Part shown: positions 10,507 through 20,529 of the stretch, one piece after another
Layout of the letters: each line of letters starts with the position of its first letter
Position numbering within the stretch: position 1 is the first letter of the stretch
NCBI GenBank assembly: GCA_009746045.1
Contig: RPFO01000026.1
Span: forward strand, 2,765,663-2,829,662
Length of the DNA: 64,000 nt
Origin: Mesostigma viride
Taxonomy: Eukaryota > Streptophyta > Mesostigmatophyceae > Mesostigmatales > Mesostigmataceae
Direction: 5' to 3'
The notes under the pieces: generated by a model
Told to the model about the DNA's origin: nothing
Databases searched by the model: none
What the model saw: only the letters and a program-made list of their open reading frames with translations
Translations under genes and position numbers: made by a program

Positions 10507-12578
10507 CCTTGGCACGTTTTCACCCCATTGAAAAAGTAATGCTGGATCAGCAGTTTCTCTGCATCCAGGACAGGAATGACCTGCCCAAGATAGAAGTGTC
10601 TGGGGCTCAAGATCATGAACGTCAGGGGTTGGTAGAACGTACCATGAGAGCCATCAGGGATGTGATAAGAAAAATGCCATCCAGGTTGGCTGACTCTGGT
10701 AGCTATGCTGACAGGGCATCTTGGGCAGCAGGGGTGACTACCCAGCTAAACGCCAAACCAATAATGTCCTCACCTTTTGGGGAAATCACCCCAACTGGCC
10801 TTCAGTCAGGCAGCTATGCTTCAGAGGTACACACTCACTACAACACACAAAGGCAGCACTTAGCCAAGTTGCTGGCAAAGAAAGACAAAAATAATGCCAG
10901 GCCTGTGTTTGAAGTGGGGGACCATGTGTTGTTTTTCAGAGAGGGTGACAGAGGAAGAGCACACTCTGCCAGATGGCACGGTCCAGCTGTAGTCACCAAA
11001 ATTCATGAAGAAGGGACTGCAGTCACTATACAACATGACAGAGAGCGTGTGGTCAGCAAGCATAGACTCAAGCTTTATTACCCACCACTGGCAGACGTGT
11101 CAGGGGTAGAATTCTTGGACATGGATTCAGAGCAGGAGTCTGGTGGATTGATCTCACCCAATGAATTGGCTAAGGACGTCATTGATGCAAGCACTAGTAC
11201 CACAGTAGAAGCTCCTGTGTTCCTCAGTAGTGCAGCCCCACTACAACCCAATAGTCCACCTGGGCAGGAGGACGGTGCACAGGGTGAGCAGCAGGTAGCA
11301 CCTCCCTCACACCTGGAGGAGTCACAAAATAGAGCAGATCCTGTCGTTCCCAGGAAGTCATTTGCTGAGATTCTTAAGGCCTTGCACAAGGCACACAACA
11401 CTAAAGCAGTTGTGGCAACAGGTACAGCACAGGTCAATGCTGTAGGGGATGCAGGTCAAGATCCTAGTATTTTGGCTGTAGACACCCAAGCACAGGTGAG
11501 TATCATCAGTGCAGCAGCTGTATCTGGTCTGAAAATGAAGGCCTCACCATGGGCTAGAGTGTCAGATTTTTCAGGCAAAACCAAAATGCAGGTCAAAGGT
11601 CAGGTGAGCATTCAAATCTTGGGTATGCCCACTCCATTTCAGGTGGTTGAGGGTTACTCAGGGAATGCCCTGTTAGGGGAACCTTTTGTATCTTACCCTG
11701 GTGTTGTCATCTCAGCTGGGAGGTTGAGTGTGGCAGGGGTAGGACAGGTGCCTCTAGATCATTTTAAAATCCCTTTGAGCCAGATTAGCACTGGGTTGGA
11801 TGCTGCCATCAATGCAGTTAAGCCCAAGTACCTCCCAGGTCAGGAACCGTGTGTGGAGGACCTCATACACTCTCAAAAGCTACACCCTTCAGCGTTTGGG
11901 CTTGGTAGATGGGATGTTGCATCCATGTCTCCCCTGTCCTATGATGATATTGTACGGGACTGCCAGACGCAGATTGGGTTTCTTAAGTGGCTGGAGGCTT
12001 TTACCAAAGCCAGGGAGGAGTGGGTTGTTCCAGATGCACGTAGTCCCACACACACACCACCTGTGACTCCTCTTGATGCTATGCCAGCTGGAGCCAAGAA
12101 GCTAAGGTTAAAGTTTGTGTGCAAGCATAAACCTCAGGCTGATGGGGGACCACCCATTTTCCATGCTAGGCCATGTGTCACTGAGTTCAGGGGCTCTACA
12201 GAGCTGACAGAGGCTGAGCTTTATACTCCTGGTATTCAGCAAACGTCTCTCAAGGTGTTGCTTTCCTTGTTTTTGCATCAGCTTAATACAGGGAAGGATT
12301 ATGTGTGTAAAGCCACAGATATCAAAAGAGCCTTTCTAAAGGGGGACCCTGCCATAGCACAGCAGGTCTGGAGAGGTCAGGTATACGTGGTGAATACTCC
12401 TAAGGTGTGGCACAGGGATATTGTTCAACCCTTGTTGAGGCCAAACCTGGGGGTTGAAGGGTTGCAGTCAGCTCCAAAAATTTTTAGGCTGTCTGCACAG
12501 GAGGTATTCATGAAGCTAGGGGCCACCTATGATGACATTGACCCTTGCTGTTTGTCATCCCACACCCTGATGGAATGA
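10470..12578 (+). CDS. pol: Pol of the younger copia element: integrase core, protease-like domain, RT palm
   Basis: About 700 codons. Residues about 25-75 hold the rest of the integrase core (MLDQQFLC with the second Asp; GLVERTM with the Glu). Residues about 120-210 look like the integrase C-terminal SH3-like region (HVLFFREGDRGRAHSARWHG). Residues about 325-425 resemble a retropepsin: ILAVDTQAQVSIIS, then NALLGEPFV in the flap/ILG position, but with DTQA instead of DTG. From about residue 465 comes the copia RT N-terminal half, with the first catalytic Asp in KATDIKRAFLKGD. A shift at a CCC run near 12550 joins it to the next frame. Confidence 0.85.
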   Translation: MDKEQLHRALQIALARFHPIEKVMLDQQFLCIQDRNDLPKIEVSGAQDHERQGLVERTMRAIRDVIRKMPSRLADSGSYADRASWAAGVTTQLNAKPIMSSPFGEITPTGLQSGSYASEVHTHYNTQRQHLAKLLAKKDKNNARPVFEVGDHVLFFREGDRGRAHSARWHGPAVVTKIHEEGTAVTIQHDRERVVSKHRLKLYYPPLADVSGVEFLDMDSEQESGGLISPNELAKDVIDASTSTTVEAPVFLSSAAPLQPNSPPGQEDGAQGEQQVAPPSHLEESQNRADPVVPRKSFAEILKALHKAHNTKAVVATGTAQVNAVGDAGQDPSILAVDTQAQVSIISAAAVSGLKMKASPWARVSDFSGKTKMQVKGQVSIQILGMPTPFQVVEGYSGNALLGEPFVSYPGVVISAGRLSVAGVGQVPLDHFKIPLSQISTGLDAAINAVKPKYLPGQEPCVEDLIHSQKLHPSAFGLGRWDVASMSPLSYDDIVRDCQTQIGFLKWLEAFTKAREEWVVPDARSPTHTPPVTPLDAMPAGAKKLRLKFVCKHKPQADGGPPIFHARPCVTEFRGSTELTEAELYTPGIQQTSLKVLLSLFLHQLNTGKDYVCKATDIKRAFLKGDPAIAQQVWRGQVYVVNTPKVWHRDIVQPLLRPNLGVEGLQSAPKIFRLSAQEVFMKLGATYDDIDPCCLSSHTLME

Positions 12579-13507
12579 TGATGTTTGTCTGGCATGGGGA
12601 TGATCAGTTAATCTCAGGTCCTAGAGCTGCAGTGGATGCTTTCATAGCTCAGGTGTCTGCCAGTTTTGAGATTGGCAAGCAGCTAGAGCTGGGCAAGGAG
12701 CCAGTCAAGTTCTGTGGCATGATGCTTGAGTTGCTGCAGCAGCAGGGCAGCTGGGTTTGTTCCATGCAGGCCTCTGCTGAATACATTAAGTCTTGTCTGG
12801 ATGTCCTGCCTGTTCACATCACCCCTGACATGTGCCCTACCATTAGAGGCAAGCTTGGTTGGCTATGTGCTACATGTGCACCCCACCTGGCTTTTGTGAG
12901 CAGGGTAGATGATGAGGTACTACAGGAGGTAGGAGCACGGGCAATCAAGCAGTTGTTGCATGATGGTCCACCTTTGATGCTTCACTCACTGGACCTGTTT
13001 ACTCCCATTCACATCACGTGCATGATGGATAGTTCAATGGAGTCCAGGGTAGTTACCAAGGTTCAAGCCAGAGAGGCTGGATTGTTTTTCCTGCATAACC
13101 AAGGTGGGAAGAAGTCACTAGTCTCCTGGTTCAGTAGATTGCACAAGAGGAAAGCTGTGAGTAGCAATGTAGCTGAATGCAGGGCTGTGGTATCTTCTGT
13201 CTTGCATGCAAGGTATCTCAATCACTTGCTGGTCTGGCTTCAACACCAGGCTGGTAGCTCTGCAGGAGTGAAAGCACATTTGCTGACTGACTCTCAATCT
13301 ATCATCTCTTTCCTTGCCAATCCTTTGGCTGTACACTCGGACCTGGATTGGATTGTGCTAAAACAGGAATGCAAGTACCTGGAGTCTAAAGCCCACGTCA
13401 GGGACAAAGACAATGCTGCAGATGCACTGACCAAGGTGCCACAAGCAGCAGGACCACAATACCAGGTCTTGTATGGGTTGATGAACCCTGGTTACAGTCT
13501 GAAGTGA
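12545..13507 (+). CDS. RT C-terminal half and RNase H of the younger copia element
   Basis: The frame carries the RT catalytic pair in FVWHGDDQLIS, where most copia elements have YVDD. RNase H follows with acidic positions in MDSSMESR, the AECRAV Glu and LLTDSQS, and ends with NAADALTK, a hallmark of copia polyproteins. It copies the RNA to DNA and removes the template strand. The stop at 13505 is followed by about 380 bases of non-coding DNA before the LTR. Confidence 0.88.
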   Translation: MLFVIPHPDGMMMFVWHGDDQLISGPRAAVDAFIAQVSASFEIGKQLELGKEPVKFCGMMLELLQQQGSWVCSMQASAEYIKSCLDVLPVHITPDMCPTIRGKLGWLCATCAPHLAFVSRVDDEVLQEVGARAIKQLLHDGPPLMLHSLDLFTPIHITCMMDSSMESRVVTKVQAREAGLFFLHNQGGKKSLVSWFSRLHKRKAVSSNVAECRAVVSSVLHARYLNHLLVWLQHQAGSSAGVKAHLLTDSQSIISFLANPLAVHSDLDWIVLKQECKYLESKAHVRDKDNAADALTKVPQAAGPQYQVLYGLMNPGYSLK

Positions 13508-13889
13508 CTGGCACATTGTACATGTTAGCCCATGACCCCCTGCCTAATACTGCAGCTGAAAGGCTGCAGTGGCAGCTGGGTAGTTTTCTGACAGTGAGAA
13601 GCACTGGTCTAGAAAGTTGGGACATGATGAATGTGTTATTTATTGAATAAAATTTTGTGAGACACTTGTTTGGATGACCATGACATGCTGGGGCCTGAGC
13701 ACCCATCTCACTCAGTTAAGAAACCATGCTTGAGACATGGGGCCTTTTTAATGCATCTCTTGTACATGTGTGAGGTGACCTTTGGGTCCTAGTAGGTTAT
13801 CTGACAGTTTTTTAAGGCATTGGGAATGGCTGCGTCCATTTAATGGCTATGTGTGTTTCTGTTGAAACCCAAAGAAAACTTAAAGTGGG
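13508..13889 (+). other. 3' untranslated region and polypurine tract of the younger copia element
   Basis: No gene seen. An ATAAAATT stretch near 13646 is AT-rich. The final AAAGTGGG (13882-13889) directly before the 3' LTR fits a polypurine tract. Confidence 0.6.
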
Positions 13890-14277
13890 AGTTAGTCTAA
13901 GTCTCCCGCCTGTAGCCTAAGTGGACACGTGCCAGCACCGCCGGCGCCCAATTGGGTACTGGGACGGTGCTGGACTAGAGCAGTCGTGGCATGGACACGT
14001 GGCTAGACTCAGTATGTGATGAGCCGGTACCTCAGTACCGGGACTGTAGTTGTCATGTTAGGACTGACTAGATCAGGTTGTAACTGATAGGCTAGTCCGT
14101 CCAGGATCAGTAAGTTATGCTTAACTTACGCAAAGTCTGGTCAGCCGCAAGTGACGGCTGACCAGCGGTATATGTGCCATTCTATCCTAATGCCAAGGTG
14201 CCCTCGTCGTCTCCACACTGGCCATTTGGCATCGTCTGTGTGCACTGAGTTTCCCAAGCTCTCAGCCTGCACTAACT
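13890..14277 (+). repeat. 3' LTR of the younger copia element
   Basis: 388 bp, AGTTAG...CTAACT. It lacks the small duplications present in the 5' LTR and is otherwise nearly identical. Confidence 0.88.
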
Positions 14278-14282
14278 ACCTT
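14278..14282. repeat. Target-site duplication ACCTT, right copy
   Basis: This matches 6768-6772. The interrupted RT of the older element resumes directly after it. Confidence 0.85.
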
Positions 14283-15832
14283 ATCATCAACATTGGGGTG
14301 GAAGGGCTTGTCAGTGCCCCGCGGCCCAAAATTTTCAGGGACTGACAGCAGAGGAGGTATTCAGAAAGCTCAAGGCCACGTATGATGACCTGGAGTCACC
14401 CATGCTTTTTTGTTGTACCCACCCCCTCTGGACTGCTGTTCTTTGTGTGGCATGGAGATGACCAACTCATTTGTGGGCCTACACAAATGAGTGGAGCAAA
14501 AAAAATGGTGTAGAGCTGAGGTGGAAAAATTTATTCAGCAGGTCCAGGAATCATATGATCGAGATTGGCAAGCAGGTGGAATTCACCACAACCCCTATCC
14601 AGTTTTGTGGCATCATGTTGCAGCTGCACAAGCAGCAGGATCAGTGGGTCTGCTCTCTCTCCCCTCCTGCAGACTATATTCAAGACTGTCTAGATCTGCT
14701 GCAACACAACCACCTCCCCATGCACATGTGTGCCACTGTTCAAGGCAAACTGGGGTGCATGGTGGTCAGCCATCTGTGGGGCTCCCTTATAGCTGTCATA
14801 AGCAGGGTCACCCATGATGTTTTAGTCAAAATCAAATGCAGTCAAATCAGGAAGTTGGTTCAAGATTGCCCTCCCCTCATCCTCCATGGTCTGAATCTGA
14901 TGGAAGACATTCACATCCACAGCGTCATGGACAGCTCCATGGAGAGCAGAAGAATCAATCAGATGGGGGCTAGGGAATCAGGGCTGTTTTTTCTCACCAA
15001 CAGGTCAGATTACATGTCCCTTATACCTCCTGGTACAGCAGACTGCACCGCAGAAAACCTGGCAGCAGCAACTCAGCTGAATCATTGTCGTGCTGTGCAT
15101 GGTGTCTGCTGCATTGCATGCTCGCTCCCTGCAACACATGCTCACCTGGTTACAAACCCAGGCAGGCAGCACATGCAATGTCATCTCACATCTCTATACT
15201 GACAGCTATTCTGTGATCAGTTTTCTAACCAATAAATCTGTTTCTGCTGCTGTCCACACTGATCTGGATTGGGTGATCCTCAAACAGGATCGAGGCCACC
15301 TACTTTTCCAGCTGGACTCATGTGGAATTGAGATGAGGAAAACCCGGCAGACGCTCTAACCAAGCTGCGGGACTCGGCTGGCCCACAATACCAGCTACTA
15401 TTTGACAACATGAATCCATATGGTATCAGAGTCAGTGTATGAATAAATTAATGGTATGGCTCTAGCTCAGTACATGACAGCCACACCCCCTCAACCACAG
15501 CGATAGCTGCTGGGCGCCTTGTAAAATTCAACACGTTTGCTGTGGGGTGTGGGTGCTGAACAGTGTCATTTTCATATCCGTTTTCAGCTTGAGGGCACAA
15601 GCCTTATGCTCCATACACTTTATTTAATGTGTACTACCATAACTGGCCAAGCCAGCCAGCTGTGCACACCTTATTTAATGTGCAATCCAACACCTGGCCA
15701 GAACAGCCAGCTGTAACCAACCTGGCCCAACCAGCCATGTTTATTTTGTATACCCCTAATCAACTTAAAAATAATAACAACAATGTTGGGGGTGCAGACC
15801 TGCATAATCAATAAAGAATAAAACAATACTGG
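14283..15832 (+). pseudogene. Older copia element resumed: RT C-terminal half and RNase H
   Basis: After the insertion the frames read GLTAEEVFRKLKATYDD, then FFVWHGDDQLI (RT catalytic site), IGKQVEF...PIQFCGIML, MDSSMESR and LYTDSYSVISFL (RNase H), each alignable to 12430-13440 of the younger copy. Several frameshifts and stops show it is dead. An AT-rich 3' region (15440-15832) with AATAAAG near 15808 leads to the LTR. Confidence 0.85.
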
Positions 15833-16318
15833 AGTTAGTCTCCATGCTTTGCTGCAGACTAAGTCTCAAAGGCATTGTGAATACAACGTATGAATAAGCC
15901 TTGTAAACCTACGTTGGTATGTGAATATAAATACCACGTGGGCTATGCAGATAGGACTGCTAGTCGAGTCACATACATTTCCCTAGATAGGTACTTTGGG
16001 TACTGGGGTACGTGACAGATGTCAGTACCCAGTATACGTAGTGTCCTGCCATTGGACGGTACTAGAGTATCCTAGATAGGGAACGTACTGCAGAGTGGAT
16101 TGATCTGTGCTCACACGATGCTGTGACTAGACTGCTACCGGCCTGTCATCGTGCGGCCTCGGGCCAACGGTCTGCACCCAACGGTCACTGGCGGCGCAGC
16201 CATTGAGAGGAACGTTGATAAAGGGTAAACCTTTTTTCTAATGAGCAAGCAATTCATTGCCAACAATATTCAGTGCTCTCAAGCATTATACTACGTCGCT
16301 CGTTTCTCTTTCCTAACT
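15833..16318 (+). repeat. 3' LTR of the older copia element
   Basis: 486 bp starting AGTTAGTCT and ending CTAACT, the same unusual termini as the younger element although the body is diverged. The element therefore ends at 16318 and sits next to a LINE ORF1 fragment. Confidence 0.7.
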
Positions 16319-16329
16319 GGTAGCTAGGT

Positions 16330-16645
16330 CGGCCATAGCTCGCGTCGCCGCTGTTGCTGGGCCAGGGTCAAGTCGTCGTCCAGCGTGAAGCGAGTCTCCG
16401 AGAGCTTCTTGCGGCATTTAAGGAACGCCAGCTTGTCCGCCATGTACAGGTGAGGAGCACGGGTGCCGGGCCAGCCTTACCCCGGCCGCGCGCGGGGGAG
16501 GCGGACAGCCGACATCCGCAGCTCACCAGTGAGTTGCATGGGGGCAAGAATGTCGCGAGATTAAGGCTCGTCGAGGTCTCACCGGCCGGTGTTACGAGCC
16601 GCACCAGCGGCTCCGAAAGACCTAGTCTAGCGTGGGCTACGCCTG
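16330..16645 (-). pseudogene. LINE ORF1 C-terminal fragment
   Basis: The minus strand has high similarity to the ORF1 at 55519-56754 (same TLDDDLTLAQQQRR region and the splice-like GC-rich stretch near 16480). The frame is broken. ORF1 proteins of L1-type elements are RNA chaperones with coiled coil, RRM and C-terminal domains. Confidence 0.6.
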
Positions 16646-16749
16646 ATTGGACCCGGAATCTGCTATCCGCCAGGACTACGTGAATGTAGCCCTGAATTCT
16701 AGCTAGTACGCGGAATTACTAGCTAGGCCCTGAATGCACAACTAGACAA

Positions 16750-17206
16750 ATTATGCATGTACATGGAATGCACGAAGGGCGTTAGTGCAGCCCAGATTTG
16801 ACCCCTGGTTCGGCAGACGAGTTTTACTCAAGTCGATTTCATTCCAAACCAAAGATAGGAAGCCATTGTCACCTACGACATTTGTCCAAGACGGCGTGCA
16901 TGCCAGCGGGTCGGCCGGGGGCCGAACCTCTAGCGCTGCAATTAATATCAGCTGTAGATGTACATAGTATCCGCCATGCAGTCTAGCACCCGGTACCTGG
17001 CAGTCCCGGGTACAGACCAGTAACACACCAAACCGAAAGCAAAGCCACGGGTACCTGAGCCAACTGATGGAATAACTCTGCCAAGTCCCCGAATCTAACA
17101 TAATAACTATCGAAAGTCTCAAACAATATCAAAATGACTTTCGACTGACCAAACTAATTTATTTTAGGAATTGTTACGCCCAAACATGGGTTAGGGCCGT
17201 AACACT
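16750..17206 (-). repeat. Ty3-type LTR remnant with polypurine tract
   Basis: On the minus strand a GGGGAGGGGGAGGAG purine tract (about 17207-17221) is followed by TGTTACGGCCC, a typical polypurine-tract/LTR junction. The far end near 16750 is not resolved. About 130 bases of element-internal DNA (17207-17336) separate it from the duplicated zinc-finger block, which it interrupts. Confidence 0.5.
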
Positions 17207-17336
17207 CCTCCCCCTCCCCGGGGGACGATGGCTATCGTCCAATCGCCCGGGGGCGCACCTCAAACAACAGCACCACAAACATGGAAAATTCAAAAGAAAA
17301 CCAAACACAATCAGAACAACGGGTTGCTGTGTATAA

Positions 17337-17872
17337 TTGCCGCACATGTGCACTTGTGGACTGGGCCAGTCATGTTTTGATCGCAACCACCCCCGCGTAA
17401 TTGCATATGGTTTCGGTGCATGCCCATTGTGGCAGCCATTTCCGCTTGTTCTCACCCACCGAGCTCACCGTGTTCAACAGTTGCTTTCACCTGTTTGAAT
17501 TCGAAGTGCAGTGCAGTCCGTTAAACCCAAAATGCTGAGCACGCATAAATGCCTCGCTACAACGGTAGTTGCGACTGATGCGCGGCTGTTCAGAAAGGAC
17601 GGCGAATCCAAAAGTGCCTAGGCAAATCTAAAAATGCCTAGGCATTTTTATTGCGACCAATTCGTTGCTGTTCAGATCTAGTTCACGGAAAAAATGCCTA
17701 GGCTTTTTTAGATTTGAGATCTATAGTCCTGAAAAAAAAATGCCTAGTCGAATCCAAAAGTGCCTAGCTAGGCATTTTTCGATTTGCCGTAGTTCCTGAA
17801 CAAGCCGCGCGTTGCGCGCCGAAAGTTTGCTCACTTGAATCCTTGTCCAACTGAGTAAACTTCTGGCTATCA
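17337..17872. repeat. Dispersed duplication, right copy: zinc-finger gene start and palindromic upstream DNA
   Basis: Copy of 3861-4392. It keeps the minus-strand start codon (near 17440) but the coding match stops after the HKCTC codons, where the Ty3 remnant begins. The 22-bp palindrome is intact at 17629-17650. Differences from the left copy include short local duplications (CTAG, AT, CA, CATG). Confidence 0.85.
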
Positions 17873-18640
17873 ACTCCTGGGTCTGTGGTTTTTGTTAATG
17901 CTGCAGGCTTCGCTGACGCCGACGCCGAGGCAGCTAGACCATGGCGCGCATTCGAGTATACAGTCGCAGACTTTACGGCAAGTAGCAATGAAGTTCGCCC
18001 TTCTCCATTCACCCCTGCCGCTGGCCTACTCGCGTTGGAGGAAGGTAATTCTCCGTCCTTTGACATTGACAATACCTTGGCACGATACCTAGCACTCCTG
18101 GTGGTGTTGGTTGGCCATCTCACAGTGGAATGCAACATGGGTGATGTGTGGCTCGATTATTTCATTAATCATACGTGCTCCCGTTGGGCCGGGAGTCACG
18201 GAGCACCGAAGTGCTTTTAATTAATCCCTGTGTGTGCACAACAGGAGAAAGGGCAGAGACCCCCAGTCTCCTTCATGCCAAAGGCATGCCACAGCTGCAT
18301 GCGGGCACGCTAGCTAAACGGACACGCTAACGATCCGGCAGTCTGTGGGTGCAATAAGAACCATGTGAGCATATCATAACAAGGAGCGTGGGCAAGTAAT
18401 CTGAGCGTAGCCAGGACGTAGCATGGCTGTACAAGGACTAAGCTATTAGGTTATGGCTAGTAAACTGATCATAGTCAGGACGTAGCATGACTGTACTAGG
18501 ACTAGGCTATGGCTGGTTGTGTACTGTGCGTTAGCAGTGCACGTGACTATGTTGGCACAGCGAGGCAAACATTCTAAGCATGGCTGCCAGAGCGGCGCAT
18601 TGACTACCAATGGATACAAGCAAGGGCTATTGCTATTCTA
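17873..18640. other. Stretch without a recognised gene
   Basis: Overlapping open frames exist on both strands (17885-18220 plus; 17764-18138 minus) but neither shows a domain and I cannot choose between them. At 18412-18460 and 18470-18515 an imperfect direct repeat (AGTCAGGACGTAGCATGACT type) occurs, as in LTR U3 regions. Confidence 0.35.
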
Positions 18641-18905
18641 GCCCGCTGGGGGCGTCCACATCTTGTGGTTGATCATCAGGTCCCCGCCCCTCCAGTACAC
18701 CTTGGGCTTCTGGGGGTCCTGCTTATGGCGGAGGTATTCCGGCCACAGGTCACGTCGCTGCTGCTGCTGAGTGGGGGTCAGGTCGATCGTCGTCCAGCGT
18801 CCAGGTGAGGTCGTGCAACCTCTTGCGACGAGAGAGGAACCGCTGCTTATCCTCATCAGGGGAGGGGAAGGTGAGCAGGACTGGTGGGGGGGCCGCATTG
18901 TCCCG
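18640..18905 (-). pseudogene. LINE ORF1 C-terminal fragment
   Basis: The minus strand shows, across two frames, the DEDKQRFLSRRKRL...TLDDD signature and KVYWRGGDLMINHKMW, matching the C-terminal domain of the ORF1 copies at 30545-31250 and 55519-55980. Frameshifted and partial. Confidence 0.6.
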
Positions 18906-19127
18906 TGAGTGGGGAAGGCGGTGGCACCGGCCCTCGCAGTTCTACATCACCTACCACGCCCATGAGGGTAAGAAGCTGGTTCTTGAGCTCGTCAGCAAGG
19001 GAGGTTAACGCGCCTCACCGTGTGGCTCGATGGGCGCGTGTTGGAGCAGGTCCAAGGGATCAGCTCTCACCCCAACCCCTGTTGATTGGTCCTCAGCCCA
19101 GCGTGACGCTGCACAGAGTTTGATAGG

Positions 19128-20337
19128 GTGCAACATAGGGCGGTCACCTACTCGTGGGATGCCGGGGTCCTCCACAAAATGCTCGGCAAGCGCAAAGTGG
19201 TGGTGCCGCCGCCTCACAAGCGGGTCGCCGTCGTCCAGCAAGTCCATGAGCGGTATGGCCACCTGGGTGGTAACCGCACTTTGGCGCTAGTGCGCGCCTC
19301 TTATTGGTGGAACGGCATGCGTGCCACAGTCGCGCAGGTCGTCGCTAGCTGCGCGCAGTGTGCCCGGGTGAAGCCCAGGTTCAATGTGGACCACGATGCG
19401 AAAGAATTGATGCGCCTTCCCATCAGAGGGCTCTTCTACCGCTGGCACGTAGACCTGTGTGGGCCCTTTGATGAAAGTGCAGATGGCCACAAGTATGTCA
19501 TGGTGTGTGTCGAAAGTTTTAGCAAGTGGGTCGAGCTCATCCCCATGGCTGACAAGCAGGCCGCCACAACCGCCAAGCACTTCGCCGACATCATCGCCAG
19601 GTTTGGCGCCCCCACGGAGGTGGTCACCGACCAGGGCGGGGAGTTTCGGGGGGAATTTCAGGAATTGTTGGATGCATGTCTCATTGATCACCGTCGCACT
19701 TCTCGGGAGCATCCTTAGGCCAATGGTTTGGCTGAGCGATTGGTGCAGACTGTCAAGCAGGCTTTGCGCAAGTGGAGCCTGCAGTCAGCATCATTCACTA
19801 TGTGGGATCGTGAACTGGCGTGGATACTAGCCATGGGTTACCGGATGTCACCCCAGGAGTCGCTCGCCTGTTTCTCCCCGTATTTCCTGTTGTTTGGGCG
19901 CGCACCCTTACTCCCCACGGAGGCGCAGAGTGCACACCCCACCCCTATGGCGTTTGACAACGCCAGTCAGTTTCTGGCTGAGCCGCTGAGGTGACCGCAC
20001 GGGCGGCTACTTTCCGCAAGGTTATGCCCATCGCCATGAACAACTTGTTCATCGCCCAGCACCGAGATACCCTGCGCTACGCTCAGCGCCGGGGGGGCGC
20101 TTACATGGCCCGTCACGGCCGTCAGCTGCATTTTCGTCCGGGGCAGTTCGTATTTCTCCGCACGCAGCTGACCGACACTCTTGACGCCGGTGACTGCGGG
20201 GCCGACCATCTTGCGGATCGCCGCCATCAAGCCATCTGGGGTCGCCATTTTGGAGGGCGTCGACGGCAGTCGCACCACAGATAACGTAATTAGGCAACCT
20301 CAGTCCGTGTTCGTTGCCCAATTACTTATTGCCTGAC
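19128..20337 (+). pseudogene. Ty3/gypsy integrase
   Basis: The HHCC finger (HERYGHLGGNRTL ... CAQCARV) is followed by the D,D35E core: RWHVDLCGPF, VVTDQGGEF and ANGLAERLV. Just before the last motif, a TAG at 19716-19718 replaces the Gln expected in HPQANG. A one-base shift near 19990 leads into the C-terminal region (NLFIAQHRDTLRYAQRRGG...GQFVFLR) and another near 20185 into ILRIAAIKPSGVAILEG. Integrase would insert element cDNA. No RT is found upstream, so the copy is 5'-truncated and dead. Confidence 0.85.
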
Positions 20338-20529
20338 CTCGCCCCGCACACGGCCAGGCGGGTCAAGGACGCACAGTGTCAGGCTTGCCATCGCGTAGAC
20401 CAGGGGGATACCATGTTGCTGTGTCATCACTGTAATTGTGGGTGGCACATGCACTGCTGCGCTCACCACCGTGCCAGCGGGCCAGTGGTTTTGCCAAGTT
20501 TTTGTCGCTGCCCGTTTCGCAACCAGTAG
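20314..20529 (+). CDS. PHD finger at the C-terminus of the Ty3 polyprotein
   Basis: The 71-codon frame reads CQACHRVDQGDTMLLCHHC, then GWHMHC and a final C-x-C pair, the Cys4-His-Cys3 order of a PHD finger, which binds histone H3 tails in characterised proteins. It overlaps the end of the integrase frame by one register, in the position where chromoviruses carry a chromodomain. A role in steering integration to marked chromatin is an inference. Confidence 0.7.
   Translation: MPNYLLPDLAPHTARRVKDAQCQACHRVDQGDTMLLCHHCNCGWHMHCCAHHRASGPVVLPSFCRCPFRNQ

Larger units (their letters stand above)
6773..14277 (+). mobile_element. Nested copia-superfamily LTR retrotransposon, 7.5 kb
   Basis: The element has two LTRs, a 5-bp target duplication, gag with a coiled coil and CCHC knuckle, integrase, a protease-like domain, RT and RNase H. 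Classification as Ty1/copia rests on integrase lying before RT and on the RNase H ending NAADALTK. The order integrase, protease-like, RT is unlike the usual protease, integrase, RT. It sits inside an older relative of the same family (4389-6767 and 14283-16318), giving a clear relative age. Confidence 0.9.

Noticed and set aside
3861-17872. The two 530-bp blocks as LTRs of one giant element
   Set aside because: They contain a gene start, lack LTR-type termini, and the DNA between them is explained by separately bounded copia, LINE and Ty3 pieces.
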